Below are positions 9,216 to 18,450 of a DNA stretch of 64,000 bases, piece after piece. The notes beneath the pieces are model-generated. The model saw only the letters and a program-made list of their open reading frames with translations. It had not been told where the DNA came from and did no database searches. Each line of letters starts with the position of its first letter. Positions within the stretch are counted from its first letter, which is position 1. The position numbers were made by a program, and so were the translations under genes. This DNA is from Teredinibacter purpureus (GTDB lineage Bacteria > Pseudomonadota > Gammaproteobacteria > Pseudomonadales > Cellvibrionaceae): positions 2,001,501-2,065,500 of the forward strand of contig NZ_CP060092.1 in the NCBI RefSeq assembly GCF_014217335.1, read 5' to 3'.

Positions 9216-9972
9216 TATCGGCTGCTTGCTTTGTAAGGGATCGAAATTTGATAGGCGTAATGGAATAGAACGAAACAGAGTCTCCCGTGGAAAACCGGAA
9301 CGTGGAGCTACGATGTTTTAACTCGTCAGCTAGAGGCGGCAGAATAATATCGGGTGTTTTTCCGATTATCTGCCAGCCGCCGGGTGATGTTCGCGGGTAA
9401 ATACCTGTTTGAGTTTCGGCTATACCGACACTGCCTGCAGGCACTGCACCGCGCGGCGTTGCATGGCGAGGTGTCGCTATCCGAGGATCTAGCGTGCCAA
9501 GATAGGCAAACCCCGGCGTGAACCCCACGGCAAAAATAGTGTAGGTAATAGCGGTATGCCGTTCGATAAGTTCGCGAGTCGTCATCTTGTGCAGAGCCGC
9601 CAACGGCACTAAATCCGGTGCAATATCGGGGTGATAGAATACGGGAATTCTATGATGTTTAGGGGCTACGATCGGATTGGCGTTATTTCGGTGGTGCGAG
9701 CGATTGGTCAATGTGTGGATGAGCTTGCGAACAAAGGCGTTGTAGCCAATCTCGTCATCGTCAAATTCCAGCATAATCGAATTGTTTGCCGGTATAAGCT
9801 CTTTTATATGAGAGCCCAATTGCTCCGCGATACTGTCACAGTAAGCTTTTATTCGCTCAAGGGTTTGAACGTTGGCCGTCGCACCATCGAAGGACAAGCG
9901 TAAACTGTTGTCGTTGAGGCGCTCGATACTTGGAGTAAGAGAGGTGTCGTGTTGACCGTGATATAGAGTCAT
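9193..9972 (-). CDS. pxpB: 5-oxoprolinase subunit PxpB (KipI-like)
   Basis: A 259-residue KipI/AHS1-family subunit of 5-oxoprolinase. Family motifs are present in the C-terminal cyclophilin-like half: FAVGFTPGFAYLGTLDPRIA, followed by TPRGAVPAGSVGIAETQTGI and YPRTSPGGWQIIGKTP. The C terminus extends past the usual end and overlaps the start of pxpC. The gene starts 18 bases after pxpA. KipI of Bacillus inhibits a sporulation kinase, but the pxpABC context here argues for the 5-oxoproline role. Confidence 0.92.
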   Translation of the reverse strand: MTLYHGQHDTSLTPSIERLNDNSLRLSFDGATANVQTLERIKAYCDSIAEQLGSHIKELIPANNSIMLEFDDDEIGYNAFVRKLIHTLTNRSHHRNNANPIVAPKHHRIPVFYHPDIAPDLVPLAALHKMTTRELIERHTAITYTIFAVGFTPGFAYLGTLDPRIATPRHATPRGAVPAGSVGIAETQTGIYPRTSPGGWQIIGKTPDIILPPLADELKHRSSTFRFSTGDSVSFYSITPIKFRSLTKQAADNERYTKR

Positions 9973-9990
9973 GGCGAGATGGCCATGACT

Positions 9991-10713
9991 CTAGTTTTGG
10001 TAAAGACGTTGGCTAATGGCCAATAGTGAATCAACTGCGCTAGGCGTGTCACTGTGTACACAGAGCGTGTCGATGTGAAGTGGCAACCATAAGCCACTCT
10101 CTGAGTAGACACCCTTTTTGTGAGCGAGGTTTTCCGCTTGAGCAATTATGGCATCGGTGTTGGTTAACAGCGCGTTTTTTTGGCTTCTGGGAACGAGCAA
10201 TCCTCCGTCGGTATAGGCTCTATCGGCGTAACCTTCAAACATAAAATAATGAGAAAATTGTTGGGCCACTTCAGTATTTTGTTCGTTATCAAGCGTGGCC
10301 TGTATCATGAGGGGTAGCGATGGATAATGAATTGAGCATGACTCCACAAGTGCATGGAGTACATCTTGGTTGCGCATCATATCGTTATAGAGGGCGCCAT
10401 GTGGTTTGATGTAACTCATGTGTGTGCCTAGCTCAGAACAGATTGTTTCAAAATCATTAACTTGTTCGAGGAAGCTTTCTTGAAGTGACGCCCTGCTCAT
10501 GGCTACGGATATACGGCCCATATTTTGTCGATCGGCGTAGCCCGGGTGAGCGCCCAATTTAACGCCATAATTGAGCGCTAATGATACACAGCGCTTCATT
10601 GACGTTTCATCCCCAGCATGTCCTCCACATGCAATGTTTGCCATATGTATGTGAGGCATAACAAGGGCGTCGACTTGGTCAAGCCCTTCACCGAGATCAC
10701 AGTTTAACTTCAT
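9991..10713 (-). CDS. pxpA: 5-oxoprolinase subunit PxpA (LamB/YcsF family)
   Basis: A 240-residue LamB/YcsF protein, the first subunit of PxpABC 5-oxoprolinase, which recycles 5-oxoproline formed by glutamine cyclisation. Diagnostic motifs are LNCDLGEG at the N terminus, ANIACGGHAGD, LGAHPGYADRQNMGR, KPHGALYNDM and EGYADRAYTDGGLLVPR. I chose ATG 10713; an in-frame TTG three codons upstream is less likely. It lies 30 bases downstream of a small membrane-protein gene on the same strand, which may share its promoter. Confidence 0.93.
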   Translation of the reverse strand: MKLNCDLGEGLDQVDALVMPHIHMANIACGGHAGDETSMKRCVSLALNYGVKLGAHPGYADRQNMGRISVAMSRASLQESFLEQVNDFETICSELGTHMSYIKPHGALYNDMMRNQDVLHALVESCSIHYPSLPLMIQATLDNEQNTEVAQQFSHYFMFEGYADRAYTDGGLLVPRSQKNALLTNTDAIIAQAENLAHKKGVYSESGLWLPLHIDTLCVHSDTPSAVDSLLAISQRLYQN

Positions 10714-10743
10714 AGAGGTCAAAACCTTTTACTGCTGGCTGCT

Positions 10744-10968
10744 TTATAGGCTCACGAGTATCAGTATCCAGCCTGCTGCGGCCATTAATAGGGCGCCTTG
10801 CGCTTTCTGCCATGAGAAGCATCCGTATAAGTAGGCCAGTGGTGGTAAGAAAAGTGTCGTTAAACCCCACGCGTAGTCGTCTTCGAAAGAAACGAACAAA
10901 AGGTAGATCCAGCTGGCGAGTAGTAATGTTAAGCCAAACATCATAAACGTTGCGGATATAGAATCCAT
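10744..10968 (-). CDS. Small hydrophobic membrane protein of unknown function
   Basis: A 74-residue protein with three probable membrane segments, at about residues 5-25, 33-49 and 56-74. Charged residues are few and clustered in one loop (FEDDYAWG). A good ribosome-binding site (AGGAG, about 8 bases before ATG) supports it being real. It sits 30 bases upstream of pxpA and 101 bases downstream of dtd's start-distal end, on the same strand. It could be a minor partner of the pxp operon, but I do not recognise the family. Confidence 0.6.
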   Translation of the reverse strand: MDSISATFMMFGLTLLLASWIYLLFVSFEDDYAWGLTTLFLPPLAYLYGCFSWQKAQGALLMAAAGWILILVSL

Positions 10969-11069
10969 ATCGAAGTCTCCTGTTCATACACAATAAAAGT
11001 AGGGCGTTTTTATGCCACTGTAATAGTGGGGCGTTGAGCTGCATGAGTCTAGCAGATGCTGTTTATAAA

Positions 11070-11507
11070 TTACATTTCCAATAGAAAGGTTACTGGCCCG
11101 TCGTTAAGGAGCGAGACTTTCATGTCCGCGCCAAACTGGCCAGTTGCGACGGTTGCGTGCCGTTCATTTAAATAACCCAAAAATGTAGAGAATAATATTT
11201 CGGCTTCTTTTGGCGGCGAGGCACTGGAGAAACCGGGCCGTAAACCTTTGCGGGTATCGGCCGCGAGCGTAAATTGAGAAATAGCTAAGAGACCACCGCC
11301 AATGTCCTTAAGGCTTAAGTTCATCTTGCCGTCGGCGTCGGGAAATATGCGGTAGGCGAGTAGGCGGTCGGCCATTCGTTGAAGGATGGCGTCGGTATCA
11401 TGCTTTTCAATTCCAATGAGTGCGAGGACACCTTGATCGATTTCGCCGACTAACGCATTGTCTACGTGAACGGATGCATGGCTTACGCGTTGAATTAAGA
11501 CTTTCAT
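11070..11507 (-). CDS. dtd: D-aminoacyl-tRNA deacylase
   Basis: Removes D-amino acids (and mischarged glycine) from tRNAs, acting in the cytoplasm as a homodimer. The 145-residue length is exactly typical. Family motifs are visible: MKVLIQRVSHASV at the N terminus, LLAISQFTLAADTRKGLRPG in the middle (SQFTLAAD active-site strand), and NDGPVTFLLE, which holds the cross-subunit Gly-Pro motif region. It is transcribed on the same strand as the small membrane protein and pxpABC. Confidence 0.96.
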   Translation of the reverse strand: MKVLIQRVSHASVHVDNALVGEIDQGVLALIGIEKHDTDAILQRMADRLLAYRIFPDADGKMNLSLKDIGGGLLAISQFTLAADTRKGLRPGFSSASPPKEAEILFSTFLGYLNERHATVATGQFGADMKVSLLNDGPVTFLLEM

Positions 11508-11709
11508 TAATAGCTCTAAATCACAGTATATGGTCGGCAGAGTAACAAATTACGCTCACCTATACACCGTTTTGATTAGAGCGTACCTAGGTTACAATTC
11601 GTTGCATTCAACCTTAGAGAAAAAAATTATACTGGTGCCAGTATGAGCTTATATGAAGGATGGAAATAGAGCATGTTAGGCCTACATTACCCACCGGCGG
11701 AGAGTTAAC

Positions 11710-12723
11710 GTGTACTGGATTAAACCTTTAAACTTTCACTACAGAGTGTTTTGCTTGATGTTCAACATCGGCATACTTGCCTGTGGCGTGCTGGTGATGC
11801 CTGCGTATGCTGAGACGGAGCCTGCCTGCTCGTCAGGCGCGGCGGGTTGTGTCGAGGTCGGTGAATGGGATATCAGTATTGGTTTCGGCATTGGTTTACG
11901 CAGTAATCCGTTAATAGATGGTGATGACCTGCCGTTATTTGTTCTCCCTGCCGTTCGTTATTACGGGGAACACTTCTTTATCGATACGTATACCGGCGGC
12001 TACACGTTTTACGACTCGGGTATGCATCAACTAAGCGCTGTGGCTACGATTGGGTTTGACCAACTCTATTTTAATACGCGTAATGTAGGCAGTTTGGTGG
12101 TGGATGCGGGCCCCATTTTAGGGTCAAGCAATAACACGTTAGAGGAAGACGAGTATCAGCTGGATATTGGTGGGATCACTGCCGGTGGTCGCGAAAGTAG
12201 TGATAACCTTGTACCCGAGTCAAATGAATCAAATGCTCCGCTAGAATCACCGGATTGGCGTGCCCCTATTGATATTGACCAACTTCACAATCGCAATACT
12301 GCTGTTTTCTCCGGTCTTGAATGGGCGTACTACGCCGAAAATTGGGACGGCAGTTTACAGTTGTTGCACGATGTAACGGCGGTTCATAAAGGGCAGGAAA
12401 TTCGCGCAGCGTTGTCGCGAACGGGTCGTATCGTAAACGAGTTCATAGAATTGTCGCTTGGCTTTTCTTGGCAGAGTGCGGAATTACTACAATACTACTA
12501 CGGTGTGGAAAAAGATGAAGTCGAGGATGAAGCGCTAGAATATTATGCTAGCGATGGTATTTCGCCTTTTGTGCGGCTGGATTGGCGGCGGAAGATTAAA
12601 GGCAATTGGTCGTGGCAAGCGACACTCCATAATCGATGGCTATCGCCGTCCATAAAAAATAGCCCGCTTTTGGATGAAGATAGTGTGCTTACCCTCTACG
12701 TAGGGGGGGTGTACCATTTTTAA
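11710..12723 (+). CDS. MipA/OmpV-family outer membrane protein
   Basis: A 337-residue beta-barrel protein of the MipA/OmpV family. A signal peptide (about 1-34, ending VMPAYA) is followed by GEWDISIGFGIGLRSNPL and LPLFVLPAVRYYGEHFFID, the conserved family opening. The C terminus ends in aromatic VGGVYHF, as expected for BAM-dependent barrel assembly. A central acidic/polar insertion (about 155-190) is longer than in short MipA proteins. Translation starts at GTG 11710 behind GGCGGAGAG. It heads a cluster with a DUF3019 gene and a two-component system, which probably controls it. The ligand or physiological role is unknown. Confidence 0.85.
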   Translation: MYWIKPLNFHYRVFCLMFNIGILACGVLVMPAYAETEPACSSGAAGCVEVGEWDISIGFGIGLRSNPLIDGDDLPLFVLPAVRYYGEHFFIDTYTGGYTFYDSGMHQLSAVATIGFDQLYFNTRNVGSLVVDAGPILGSSNNTLEEDEYQLDIGGITAGGRESSDNLVPESNESNAPLESPDWRAPIDIDQLHNRNTAVFSGLEWAYYAENWDGSLQLLHDVTAVHKGQEIRAALSRTGRIVNEFIELSLGFSWQSAELLQYYYGVEKDEVEDEALEYYASDGISPFVRLDWRRKIKGNWSWQATLHNRWLSPSIKNSPLLDEDSVLTLYVGGVYHF

Positions 12724-12766
12724 AGGGTTATTTTGTCAAATAAACCTGAACGCTTTCGTTTGTTGG

Positions 12767-13168
12767 TTGGCGACCTTTTGTGTATGCGGCACTTTCTGTG
12801 CTGTAACGTGTAAAGCAGCCGAGGCGGCCGTTAACGAACCTTTAAACGCAAATCTTACGGTGGTTCCGCGTATTTGTGTTTTGTCGGAAACCGCAGAAAA
12901 ATGTGAGCAGTTTATTCACTTGTCGTGGTCTACGCCGCATCAGCAAAATGTATGTTTATACAATGCCGCCGATCAGTCAATTTTAAAGTGTTGGGAACAG
13001 GTGCAGCAGGGCGAAATAGATATGCTTATCACCGTCGATGAGACGGTTAGTTTTGAATTACGAGATGCGCAAGATAACCTTATTGTTATCGCAAAAACTG
13101 AATTTAAAGTCATGCGCGACCAAAAACAATACCGCCGAAGTCGCCGGAATCCATGGAGTTTTTTCTAA
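12767..13168 (+). CDS. DUF3019-family small secreted protein
   Basis: About 133 residues with a hydrophobic, Cys-rich N terminus resembling a signal peptide. It continues into the DUF3019 pattern LTVVPRICVLSETAEKCEQF and WSTPHQQNVCLYNA, ending in a basic tail (QYRRSRRNPWSFF). The start is uncertain: no ATG is available, TTG 12767 is used here, and CTG 12746 in frame would lengthen the signal peptide. Its stop overlaps the ATG of the next regulator gene (TAATG). Its place between an OmpV-type porin and a two-component system suggests an accessory envelope or sensing role. No biochemical function is known to me. Confidence 0.65.
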   Translation: MATFCVCGTFCAVTCKAAEAAVNEPLNANLTVVPRICVLSETAEKCEQFIHLSWSTPHQQNVCLYNAADQSILKCWEQVQQGEIDMLITVDETVSFELRDAQDNLIVIAKTEFKVMRDQKQYRRSRRNPWSFF

Positions 13169-13857
13169 TGAGTCTCGTTTTACTAGCAGAAGACGACAAA
13201 CGCCTTGCAGAGTTAGTAAAGGATTATCTTGAAAGTCACGGTTTTCAGGTGGTTGTGGAAGACGTTGGCCATACCGTTCCTCGCGCGGTGCAGTCTCTAG
13301 AGCCGGATATTGTCATTCTTGATGTAATGCTACCAGGCAAAGATGGCCTTACAATTTGCAAAGAAATTCGGCCGCGTTATGACGGCCCGATACTAATGCT
13401 CACCGCACGTGATTCGGACGCCGATCAAGTGTCAGGGCTTGAGTACGGGGCCGATGACTACGTCATTAAACCTGCCGAACCTAGAGTGTTGCTTGCTCGC
13501 ATTCGCGCGTTATTGCGTCGATACCAGCAGCCAGAAGAAAAAGAGCAGGCTGAATTGTGTTTTGGCTCTTTAAATATTGTCGTTGCGTCACGAGAAGTCC
13601 GATTAGGTGAAAACGTGGTTGCACTGTCTAGCCACGAATTTGACATGTTGTTGACGTTTGCGAAGCAACCAGGGAAAGTGTTAAGCCGGGAATATTTATT
13701 TAATATTATTTACGGTAGGCCTTACGATGGAATGGATAGAACGATTGATGTTCGTGTGTCTCAATTGAGAAAAAAACTTGGCGACTGTTCCGATGATCCA
13801 ACGCGATTAAAAACCATTTGGGGCCGAGGTTATTTATTTGTAGCGGACGCTTGGTAG
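13168..13857 (+). CDS. OmpR/RstA-type response regulator
   Basis: A 229-residue transcription factor. The receiver domain (1-120) contains the acidic pair in LLAEDDKR, phospho-acceptor Asp in VILDVMLPGKDG, Thr in MLTARD and Lys in DDYVIKP. The winged-helix DNA-binding domain follows (LSSHEFDMLLTFAKQPGKVL, then RTIDVRVSQLRKKLGD). I chose the ATG at 13168, which overlaps the DUF3019 stop, rather than an in-frame ATG five codons upstream that lies in that gene. It forms a pair with the kinase 9 bases downstream and most likely regulates the mipA-like gene in the same cluster. Confidence 0.92.
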   Translation: MSLVLLAEDDKRLAELVKDYLESHGFQVVVEDVGHTVPRAVQSLEPDIVILDVMLPGKDGLTICKEIRPRYDGPILMLTARDSDADQVSGLEYGADDYVIKPAEPRVLLARIRALLRRYQQPEEKEQAELCFGSLNIVVASREVRLGENVVALSSHEFDMLLTFAKQPGKVLSREYLFNIIYGRPYDGMDRTIDVRVSQLRKKLGDCSDDPTRLKTIWGRGYLFVADAW

Positions 13858-13866
13858 CCAACACTA

Positions 13867-15153
13867 ATGAATAGAGCGTTTGCGTCACTTTATCTGCTCA
13901 TTATTTTCTCCATTATCGGTGTGGGGTGGGGTGTAGATAAACTATGGCAAAGCTATAACTCCGAACCTGAAGTGAATAGCTATGTTAATAGTTTAGTGAA
14001 TTTACTTGAACGTGAATTGGAACAGGTTGTACCGGCGGCCTACGGCCAGCATGTTCGAAAGTTTGCTAATACCGCCCAGTTAGATGTGGAAATATTGAGA
14101 GCGGATGAGATTTCCGGTTCGAGCTTGGGGCAGCAAATATTGCTGGGCGATTTGGTAACCGTGACTGAAAGTTCTACCCTGATTGTAAGTTATAAACGTT
14201 TGCCTGGCAGCGATAGCGTTGTCAGTATCCGCCAAGAAATTGAAGTTGGCCACGAACAATATTTCTATCAGATATTGTCGGCTGTTTTTTATTTTTTAAT
14301 TTCCTTGGTCATATTTTTTTGGGTATACCCGCTTTCCCGCGATCTAAGAATATTGCAAAAAAACACCCAAAAACTGGGTAGTGACGGAGTGCCTTCGGCC
14401 GTTGATATTGCACCGCATTCTACTGTTTTTACATTGGCCCAATCGCTTAATGGAATGTCTGAACGTATTCGTGCGCTCATTTCCACACACAAAGAAATGA
14501 CTTATGCTGTTTCTCATGAACTTCGTACGCCTCTAGCAAGAATGAAATTTGCGTTGGAGATCGCCGCCACAATAGAAGATCGTAAAGTGCAGGCGCGAAA
14601 ATTGACAAGCATTCGGCAGGATGTAAGTGAAATGGAGAGTTTGATTAACGGCTTGTTAACCTATGCGGGATTTGAGCAGGGTGTGACAAAGTTAAACTTA
14701 AAGCCCGGAGATTTGGGTGCACTTATTGCGGAAGTTGTGGCTGGGTGTAGGGTTGATGATATTGCCATTGAATATGATATTAATGATGAATTGAACGGGC
14801 AGGATGTCATGTGTGAATGGTATTTAGTGGAGCGTGCATTACATAATGTTATCACCAATGCTCAGCGATATGCACAGAGTAAAATTACCATTACGCTCGC
14901 GATCGACGAGAAAGATTATATTGTGCTCGTCGAAGATGATGGCCCGGGCATTCCTCTAGAAGATCGATCCCGAGTCTTTAACTCCTTCGTCCGGTTACGC
15001 CAAAATACTAATTTCGATAAAAGTGGTTTCGGTTTAGGTTTATCCATTGTCAGCCGAATAATGGAGTGGCACAACGGCAGAGCACACGTGAGAGAGTCGC
15101 AGTGGGGCGGTGCGTGCTTTGAGTTGCGCTGGCCGCAACCTTATGTTTTATAG
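13867..15153 (+). CDS. RstB-like sensor histidine kinase
   Basis: A 428-residue membrane kinase partnered with the preceding OmpR-type regulator. It has transmembrane helices at about 5-25 and 138-157 around a periplasmic sensor, a HAMP-like linker, and HisKA AVSHELRTPLARMKF with His about 218. The ATPase boxes are HNVITNAQRYAQ (N), VEDDGPGIP (G1) and GFGLGLSIVSRIMEWH (G2). The last two genes of this cluster thus form a complete two-component system. The signal is unknown; the linked porin suggests an envelope or cation stimulus. Confidence 0.9.
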   Translation: MNRAFASLYLLIIFSIIGVGWGVDKLWQSYNSEPEVNSYVNSLVNLLERELEQVVPAAYGQHVRKFANTAQLDVEILRADEISGSSLGQQILLGDLVTVTESSTLIVSYKRLPGSDSVVSIRQEIEVGHEQYFYQILSAVFYFLISLVIFFWVYPLSRDLRILQKNTQKLGSDGVPSAVDIAPHSTVFTLAQSLNGMSERIRALISTHKEMTYAVSHELRTPLARMKFALEIAATIEDRKVQARKLTSIRQDVSEMESLINGLLTYAGFEQGVTKLNLKPGDLGALIAEVVAGCRVDDIAIEYDINDELNGQDVMCEWYLVERALHNVITNAQRYAQSKITITLAIDEKDYIVLVEDDGPGIPLEDRSRVFNSFVRLRQNTNFDKSGFGLGLSIVSRIMEWHNGRAHVRESQWGGACFELRWPQPYVL

Positions 15154-15165
15154 CGGTTAGGCTTT

Positions 15166-16137
15166 TTAGCCCGACTGGTCGCCCTCACCAGAGAGGCGCA
15201 TAGCCATTTCTTCGGTCGCTTTTATTAGCGCGTCTACAATGCTGGGTTCTCGTGAGGAGTGGCCTGCATCCCGCACAATGTGTAGTTCGGCTTCTTCCCA
15301 TTGTTGGTATAGGGTAACGGCATTATCTAGAGGGCATACCATATCGTAACGGCCGTGAATAATTATTCCTGGAATACTGTTAATCGCGGGCATGTTATCG
15401 GTAATCTGGTGCGGTGTTAGGAAGGCGTTGTTGATAAAATAATGCGATTCAATTCTTGCGAGCGCAAGCGCAAGATGAGGTTCAGCGAAACTGTTCACCA
15501 CATCGGGATTTGGTCTTAGTGTGGCGCAGCGTCCCTCCCAGGTCGACCATGCTTTTGCGGCCGACATTTTGGCTATTTCGTTACTGCTTGTGAGTTTCTC
15601 GTAGTACGCTGCTATCAAAGATCCTCGCTCGGCTTCTGCAATAGGGTGTATAAATTCTTGCCAGTAGTCTGGGAATATTCTGTCGGCCCCTTGTTGATAG
15701 AACCACTCTAAATCACGGTCTCGGCATAAAAATATGCCTCGTAATATCAGTCCCAATATGTTTTCAGGGTACGCTTGCGCGTAAAGTAAGCTGAGGGTGG
15801 ACCCCCACGAGCCGCCAAAAAGCACCCAGCGATCGATATCGAGGTGTCGCCGTATCGTTTCGATATCCTCGATAAGGTGTTGGGTTGAGTTGTTCTCAAG
15901 TTCGGCGTGAGGGGTGCTTCGGCCAGCCCCCCGTTGATCAAATAAAATAATGCGGTATTTTTCGGGGTCAAAGAAACGTCGATCGTTCTTGCCGCAGCCG
16001 GCGCCGGGGCCACCATGAACGAAGAGCACCGGAATGCCATCACGCACACCGCACTCTTCGATATAGAGCGTGTGAATATCGTCGACCACAAGGTCGTGGC
16101 GAGCGTAAGGTTTTATCTCCGGAAACAGTATTTGCAT
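15166..16137 (-). CDS. pip: Prolyl iminopeptidase
   Basis: A 323-residue alpha/beta hydrolase of peptidase family S33 that releases N-terminal proline from peptides in the cytoplasm. Family motifs are HGGPGAGCGKNDRRFFDP (oxyanion region), FDQRGAGRSTPHAELENN, and the nucleophile elbow FGGSWGSTLSLLYAQ (Ser in GGSWGS). C-terminal GRYDMVCPLDNA carries the acid and DAGHSSREP the catalytic His. It is convergent with the RstB-like kinase, only 12 bases apart. Length and motifs match the classic bacterial Pip. Confidence 0.94.
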   Translation of the reverse strand: MQILFPEIKPYARHDLVVDDIHTLYIEECGVRDGIPVLFVHGGPGAGCGKNDRRFFDPEKYRIILFDQRGAGRSTPHAELENNSTQHLIEDIETIRRHLDIDRWVLFGGSWGSTLSLLYAQAYPENILGLILRGIFLCRDRDLEWFYQQGADRIFPDYWQEFIHPIAEAERGSLIAAYYEKLTSSNEIAKMSAAKAWSTWEGRCATLRPNPDVVNSFAEPHLALALARIESHYFINNAFLTPHQITDNMPAINSIPGIIIHGRYDMVCPLDNAVTLYQQWEEAELHIVRDAGHSSREPSIVDALIKATEEMAMRLSGEGDQSG

Positions 16138-16306
16138 GTCAGCCCCTGTTGTTTTTATGTTGTTGTTTATAGTGACTCGTTAAACAGTGCTATGGCGAGA
16201 AAACGCGCGCCATGACTCTAATTAATGCATAGAGTATCCTATTCATTCTAGTCTAATTTGTAGTGCCAGTATTAGGCATTATTGTTCGTTCGTAAGGAGA
16301 GAGTAC

Positions 16307-16891
16307 GTGTCAAAATCACAGCGTTGTAATTGGTGTGGCGATGACCCTTTGTATGTTGATTATCATGACACTGAATGGGGTGTGCCTATATGGGATAGCC
16401 GAGCGCTATTTGAAAAATTGATATTGGACGGTGCACAAGCGGGGCTTTCATGGATAACGATTTTGCGAAAACGCGAGGGGTACCAAAAAGCATTTGATCG
16501 CTTCGACCCAGAGAAGATGGCACGATATACTGATAAAAAATTAGAAAGGTTAATGACCGATAAAAGCATTGTTAGGAACCGACTAAAGATTAAAAGTGCC
16601 CGTCAGAATGCACAGGCGTATTTGGCGATTATGGAGGGGGAAGAGACTTTTTCAGCCTTTTTATGGTCGTTTGTGGGCGGGCAACCGAAACAAAACCGCT
16701 GGAGGACTATGGCAGAAATACCTACGTCTACGCCAGAGTCAGAGGCTATGAGTAAGGCGCTAAAAAAGGCGGGCTTTAATTTTGTGGGGCCAACGATTGT
16801 ATATGCTTTTATGCAGGCTGTAGGAATGGTTAATGACCATCTTGTTAACTGCCCCTGCCACAAGCCGTGCGCGGCTTTAGCCGCTCAATAA
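16307..16891 (+). CDS. tag: DNA-3-methyladenine glycosylase I
   Basis: Excises 3-methyladenine from alkylated DNA. The 194-residue protein carries the Tag signature from its first residues: RCNWCGDDPLYVDYHDTEWG with the first zinc Cys and His, followed by LFEKLILDGAQAGLSW. The distal zinc ligands are in HLVNCPCHKPC. It starts at GTG 16307 behind a strong AAGGAGAG site. It is convergent with tatC, four bases away, with no visible intrinsic terminator between them. Confidence 0.96.
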   Translation: MSKSQRCNWCGDDPLYVDYHDTEWGVPIWDSRALFEKLILDGAQAGLSWITILRKREGYQKAFDRFDPEKMARYTDKKLERLMTDKSIVRNRLKIKSARQNAQAYLAIMEGEETFSAFLWSFVGGQPKQNRWRTMAEIPTSTPESEAMSKALKKAGFNFVGPTIVYAFMQAVGMVNDHLVNCPCHKPCAALAAQ

Positions 16892-16895
16892 TACG

Positions 16896-17657
16896 TTACA
16901 GCTCTTCTGGTTGCTTGTCGTCTTTTACGGGCGTAAAAAAACGACCAAAAAATATTCCTATTTCAAATAAAAACCACATTGGAAGGGCTAATAATGCCTG
17001 AGAGATAATATCTGGTGGGGTGAGCAACATCCCAATTACGAAACAGGCAACCACTACGTATGGGCGTTTTTGTGCGAGCTGTGCCGGAGTTACTATACCG
17101 GCTGAGATTAATAACAGGGTCGCAACGGGGATTTCAAACGCGGCGCCAAAAGCGAAAAATAGTTTAATGACAAACGCTTGGTATTTGCTAATGTCGGTCA
17201 TTACTGCAACCGTTTCTGGCCCAACCGAAGTGAAAAAGCTAAAAATTAACGGAAAAACAATGTAGTAAGCAAAAGCCATTCCGCTATAAAAAAGAATGAT
17301 ACTTGAAGCTAGTAGCGGTAGAGCCAGTTTTTTTTCTTTGCTATACAGTGCGGGAGCAATAAACCCCCATATCTGATAAAAAATAAAGGGAATACAAATA
17401 AATACAGCAGCAAATAAGGTAAGTTTGAACGGCGTAAGAAAAGGCGAAGCCACATCGGTGGCAATCATATGACTGTCTTCAGGTAAGAATACTTGAAGGG
17501 GTTGGGCTACAAACTCATAAATATTATTGGCGAAACTAAATAGGCCGAGAAATACTATAAAAATGGCTAAGAAACTTCTTAATAAGCGAGACCGCAATTC
17601 AATTAAGTGTTGAACTAAGGGCTGTTCTTGTAAGGCTTCTTTTTCGGTTTTTGTCAT
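16896..17657 (-). CDS. tatC: Twin-arginine translocase subunit TatC
   Basis: The core membrane receptor of the Tat system, exporting folded proteins. The 253-residue protein has six membrane helices and the conserved N-terminal HLIELRSRLLRSF. The periplasmic loop motif FLTPFKLTLF and IPFIFYQIWGFIAPALY are also diagnostic. Its ATG overlaps the tatB stop by four bases. TatABC matters for this window: folded cofactor proteins such as periplasmic molybdoenzymes depend on it, although membrane-bound NarGHI faces the cytoplasm. Confidence 0.97.
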   Translation of the reverse strand: MTKTEKEALQEQPLVQHLIELRSRLLRSFLAIFIVFLGLFSFANNIYEFVAQPLQVFLPEDSHMIATDVASPFLTPFKLTLFAAVFICIPFIFYQIWGFIAPALYSKEKKLALPLLASSIILFYSGMAFAYYIVFPLIFSFFTSVGPETVAVMTDISKYQAFVIKLFFAFGAAFEIPVATLLLISAGIVTPAQLAQKRPYVVVACFVIGMLLTPPDIISQALLALPMWFLFEIGIFFGRFFTPVKDDKQPEEL

Positions 17658-18118
17658 GAGTCAGATGGGCTGGTTTTGGGGGCGGTTGTATCGCTAGCAG
17701 GCGCTGGCGTTGATGCGGTTACTGCCGGAGGCGGAGTATCAGACGGTGGCGTTTCGTTGCTAGCAACGGCACCGGCTTCTCCCGTTGAGGGAGGCGCAAT
17801 GGATTCTTCTGTAGAATCAGTGTTTTCGTCTTTATAAACACCGGTATAGTTTCCGCTGTTAATTTGCCTGCGCATTTCAGCTTGCTTGTCTTTTACGGCG
17901 CGCAAGGAGGCCATAACTTCGTCGTTATGAATTTCTCGACGAATGTCGTCAGCACCAATTTGTTTTTCAAATTCAGCGCGCGCAGCGGTTAAGTTGCGTC
18001 GAATACTATTAATCCAAATGGCACAGGTTTTAATGGCGCCGGGCAGCCGTTCAGGGCCAATGACGACCAGCCCAACGACAACGATAACCATTATTTCCAG
18101 AAAGCCCATATCAAACAT
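17654..18118 (-). CDS. tatB: Twin-arginine translocase subunit TatB
   Basis: A 154-residue TatB with the expected N-terminal membrane helix MFDMGFLEIMVIVVVGLVVI, then the hinge GPERLPGAIKT, then an amphipathic helix (RNLTAARAEFEKQIG). The long C-terminal tail (about 95-154) is rich in Pro, Ala, Ser and Thr and is probably disordered. It partners TatC in recognising twin-arginine signal peptides. It overlaps tatC by four bases and follows tatA. Confidence 0.95.
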   Translation of the reverse strand: MFDMGFLEIMVIVVVGLVVIGPERLPGAIKTCAIWINSIRRNLTAARAEFEKQIGADDIRREIHNDEVMASLRAVKDKQAEMRRQINSGNYTGVYKDENTDSTEESIAPPSTGEAGAVASNETPPSDTPPPAVTASTPAPASDTTAPKTSPSDS

Positions 18119-18167
18119 AAAGCACTAACACCGTGGTGATGCCTGCCCAGTTGGGCTGCGGGTTGAG

Positions 18168-18413
18168 TTATTTGTTTTCAGTTTTTTCTGGCGATTCTGT
18201 TTGTGTGGTTTCAGCGATACTGGAATCTTCGGCCTCTACTTTTTTGGCTTCTTCTTCAGCTTTTTTTTCTTCGTCGGTCATGGCTTTCTTAAAGCCTTTA
18301 ATCGCACCGCCTAAATCGCCACCTAAACCACGCAATCGTTTTGTGCCAAATAATAAAAGAACGATTACGAGAATAATAAGAAGCTGCCAAATACTTATAC
18401 CACCTAAGCCCAT
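18168..18413 (-). CDS. tatA: Twin-arginine translocase subunit TatA
   Basis: An 81-residue TatA with a short N-terminal transmembrane helix ([20 protein letters not shown]), the hinge [20 protein letters not shown], and an acidic, Lys-rich tail. TatA oligomers provide the translocation passage. The order hisI-hisE-tatA-tatB-tatC on one strand matches the arrangement known from pseudomonads. Confidence 0.96.
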   Translation of the reverse strand: MGLGGISIWQLLIILVIVLLLFGTKRLRGLGGDLGGAIKGFKKAMTDEEKKAEEEAKKVEAEDSSIAETTQTESPEKTENK

Positions 18414-18450
18414 TGTAGATTACCTGTTTGTAGTTGTTGTTAGTAAGGAG

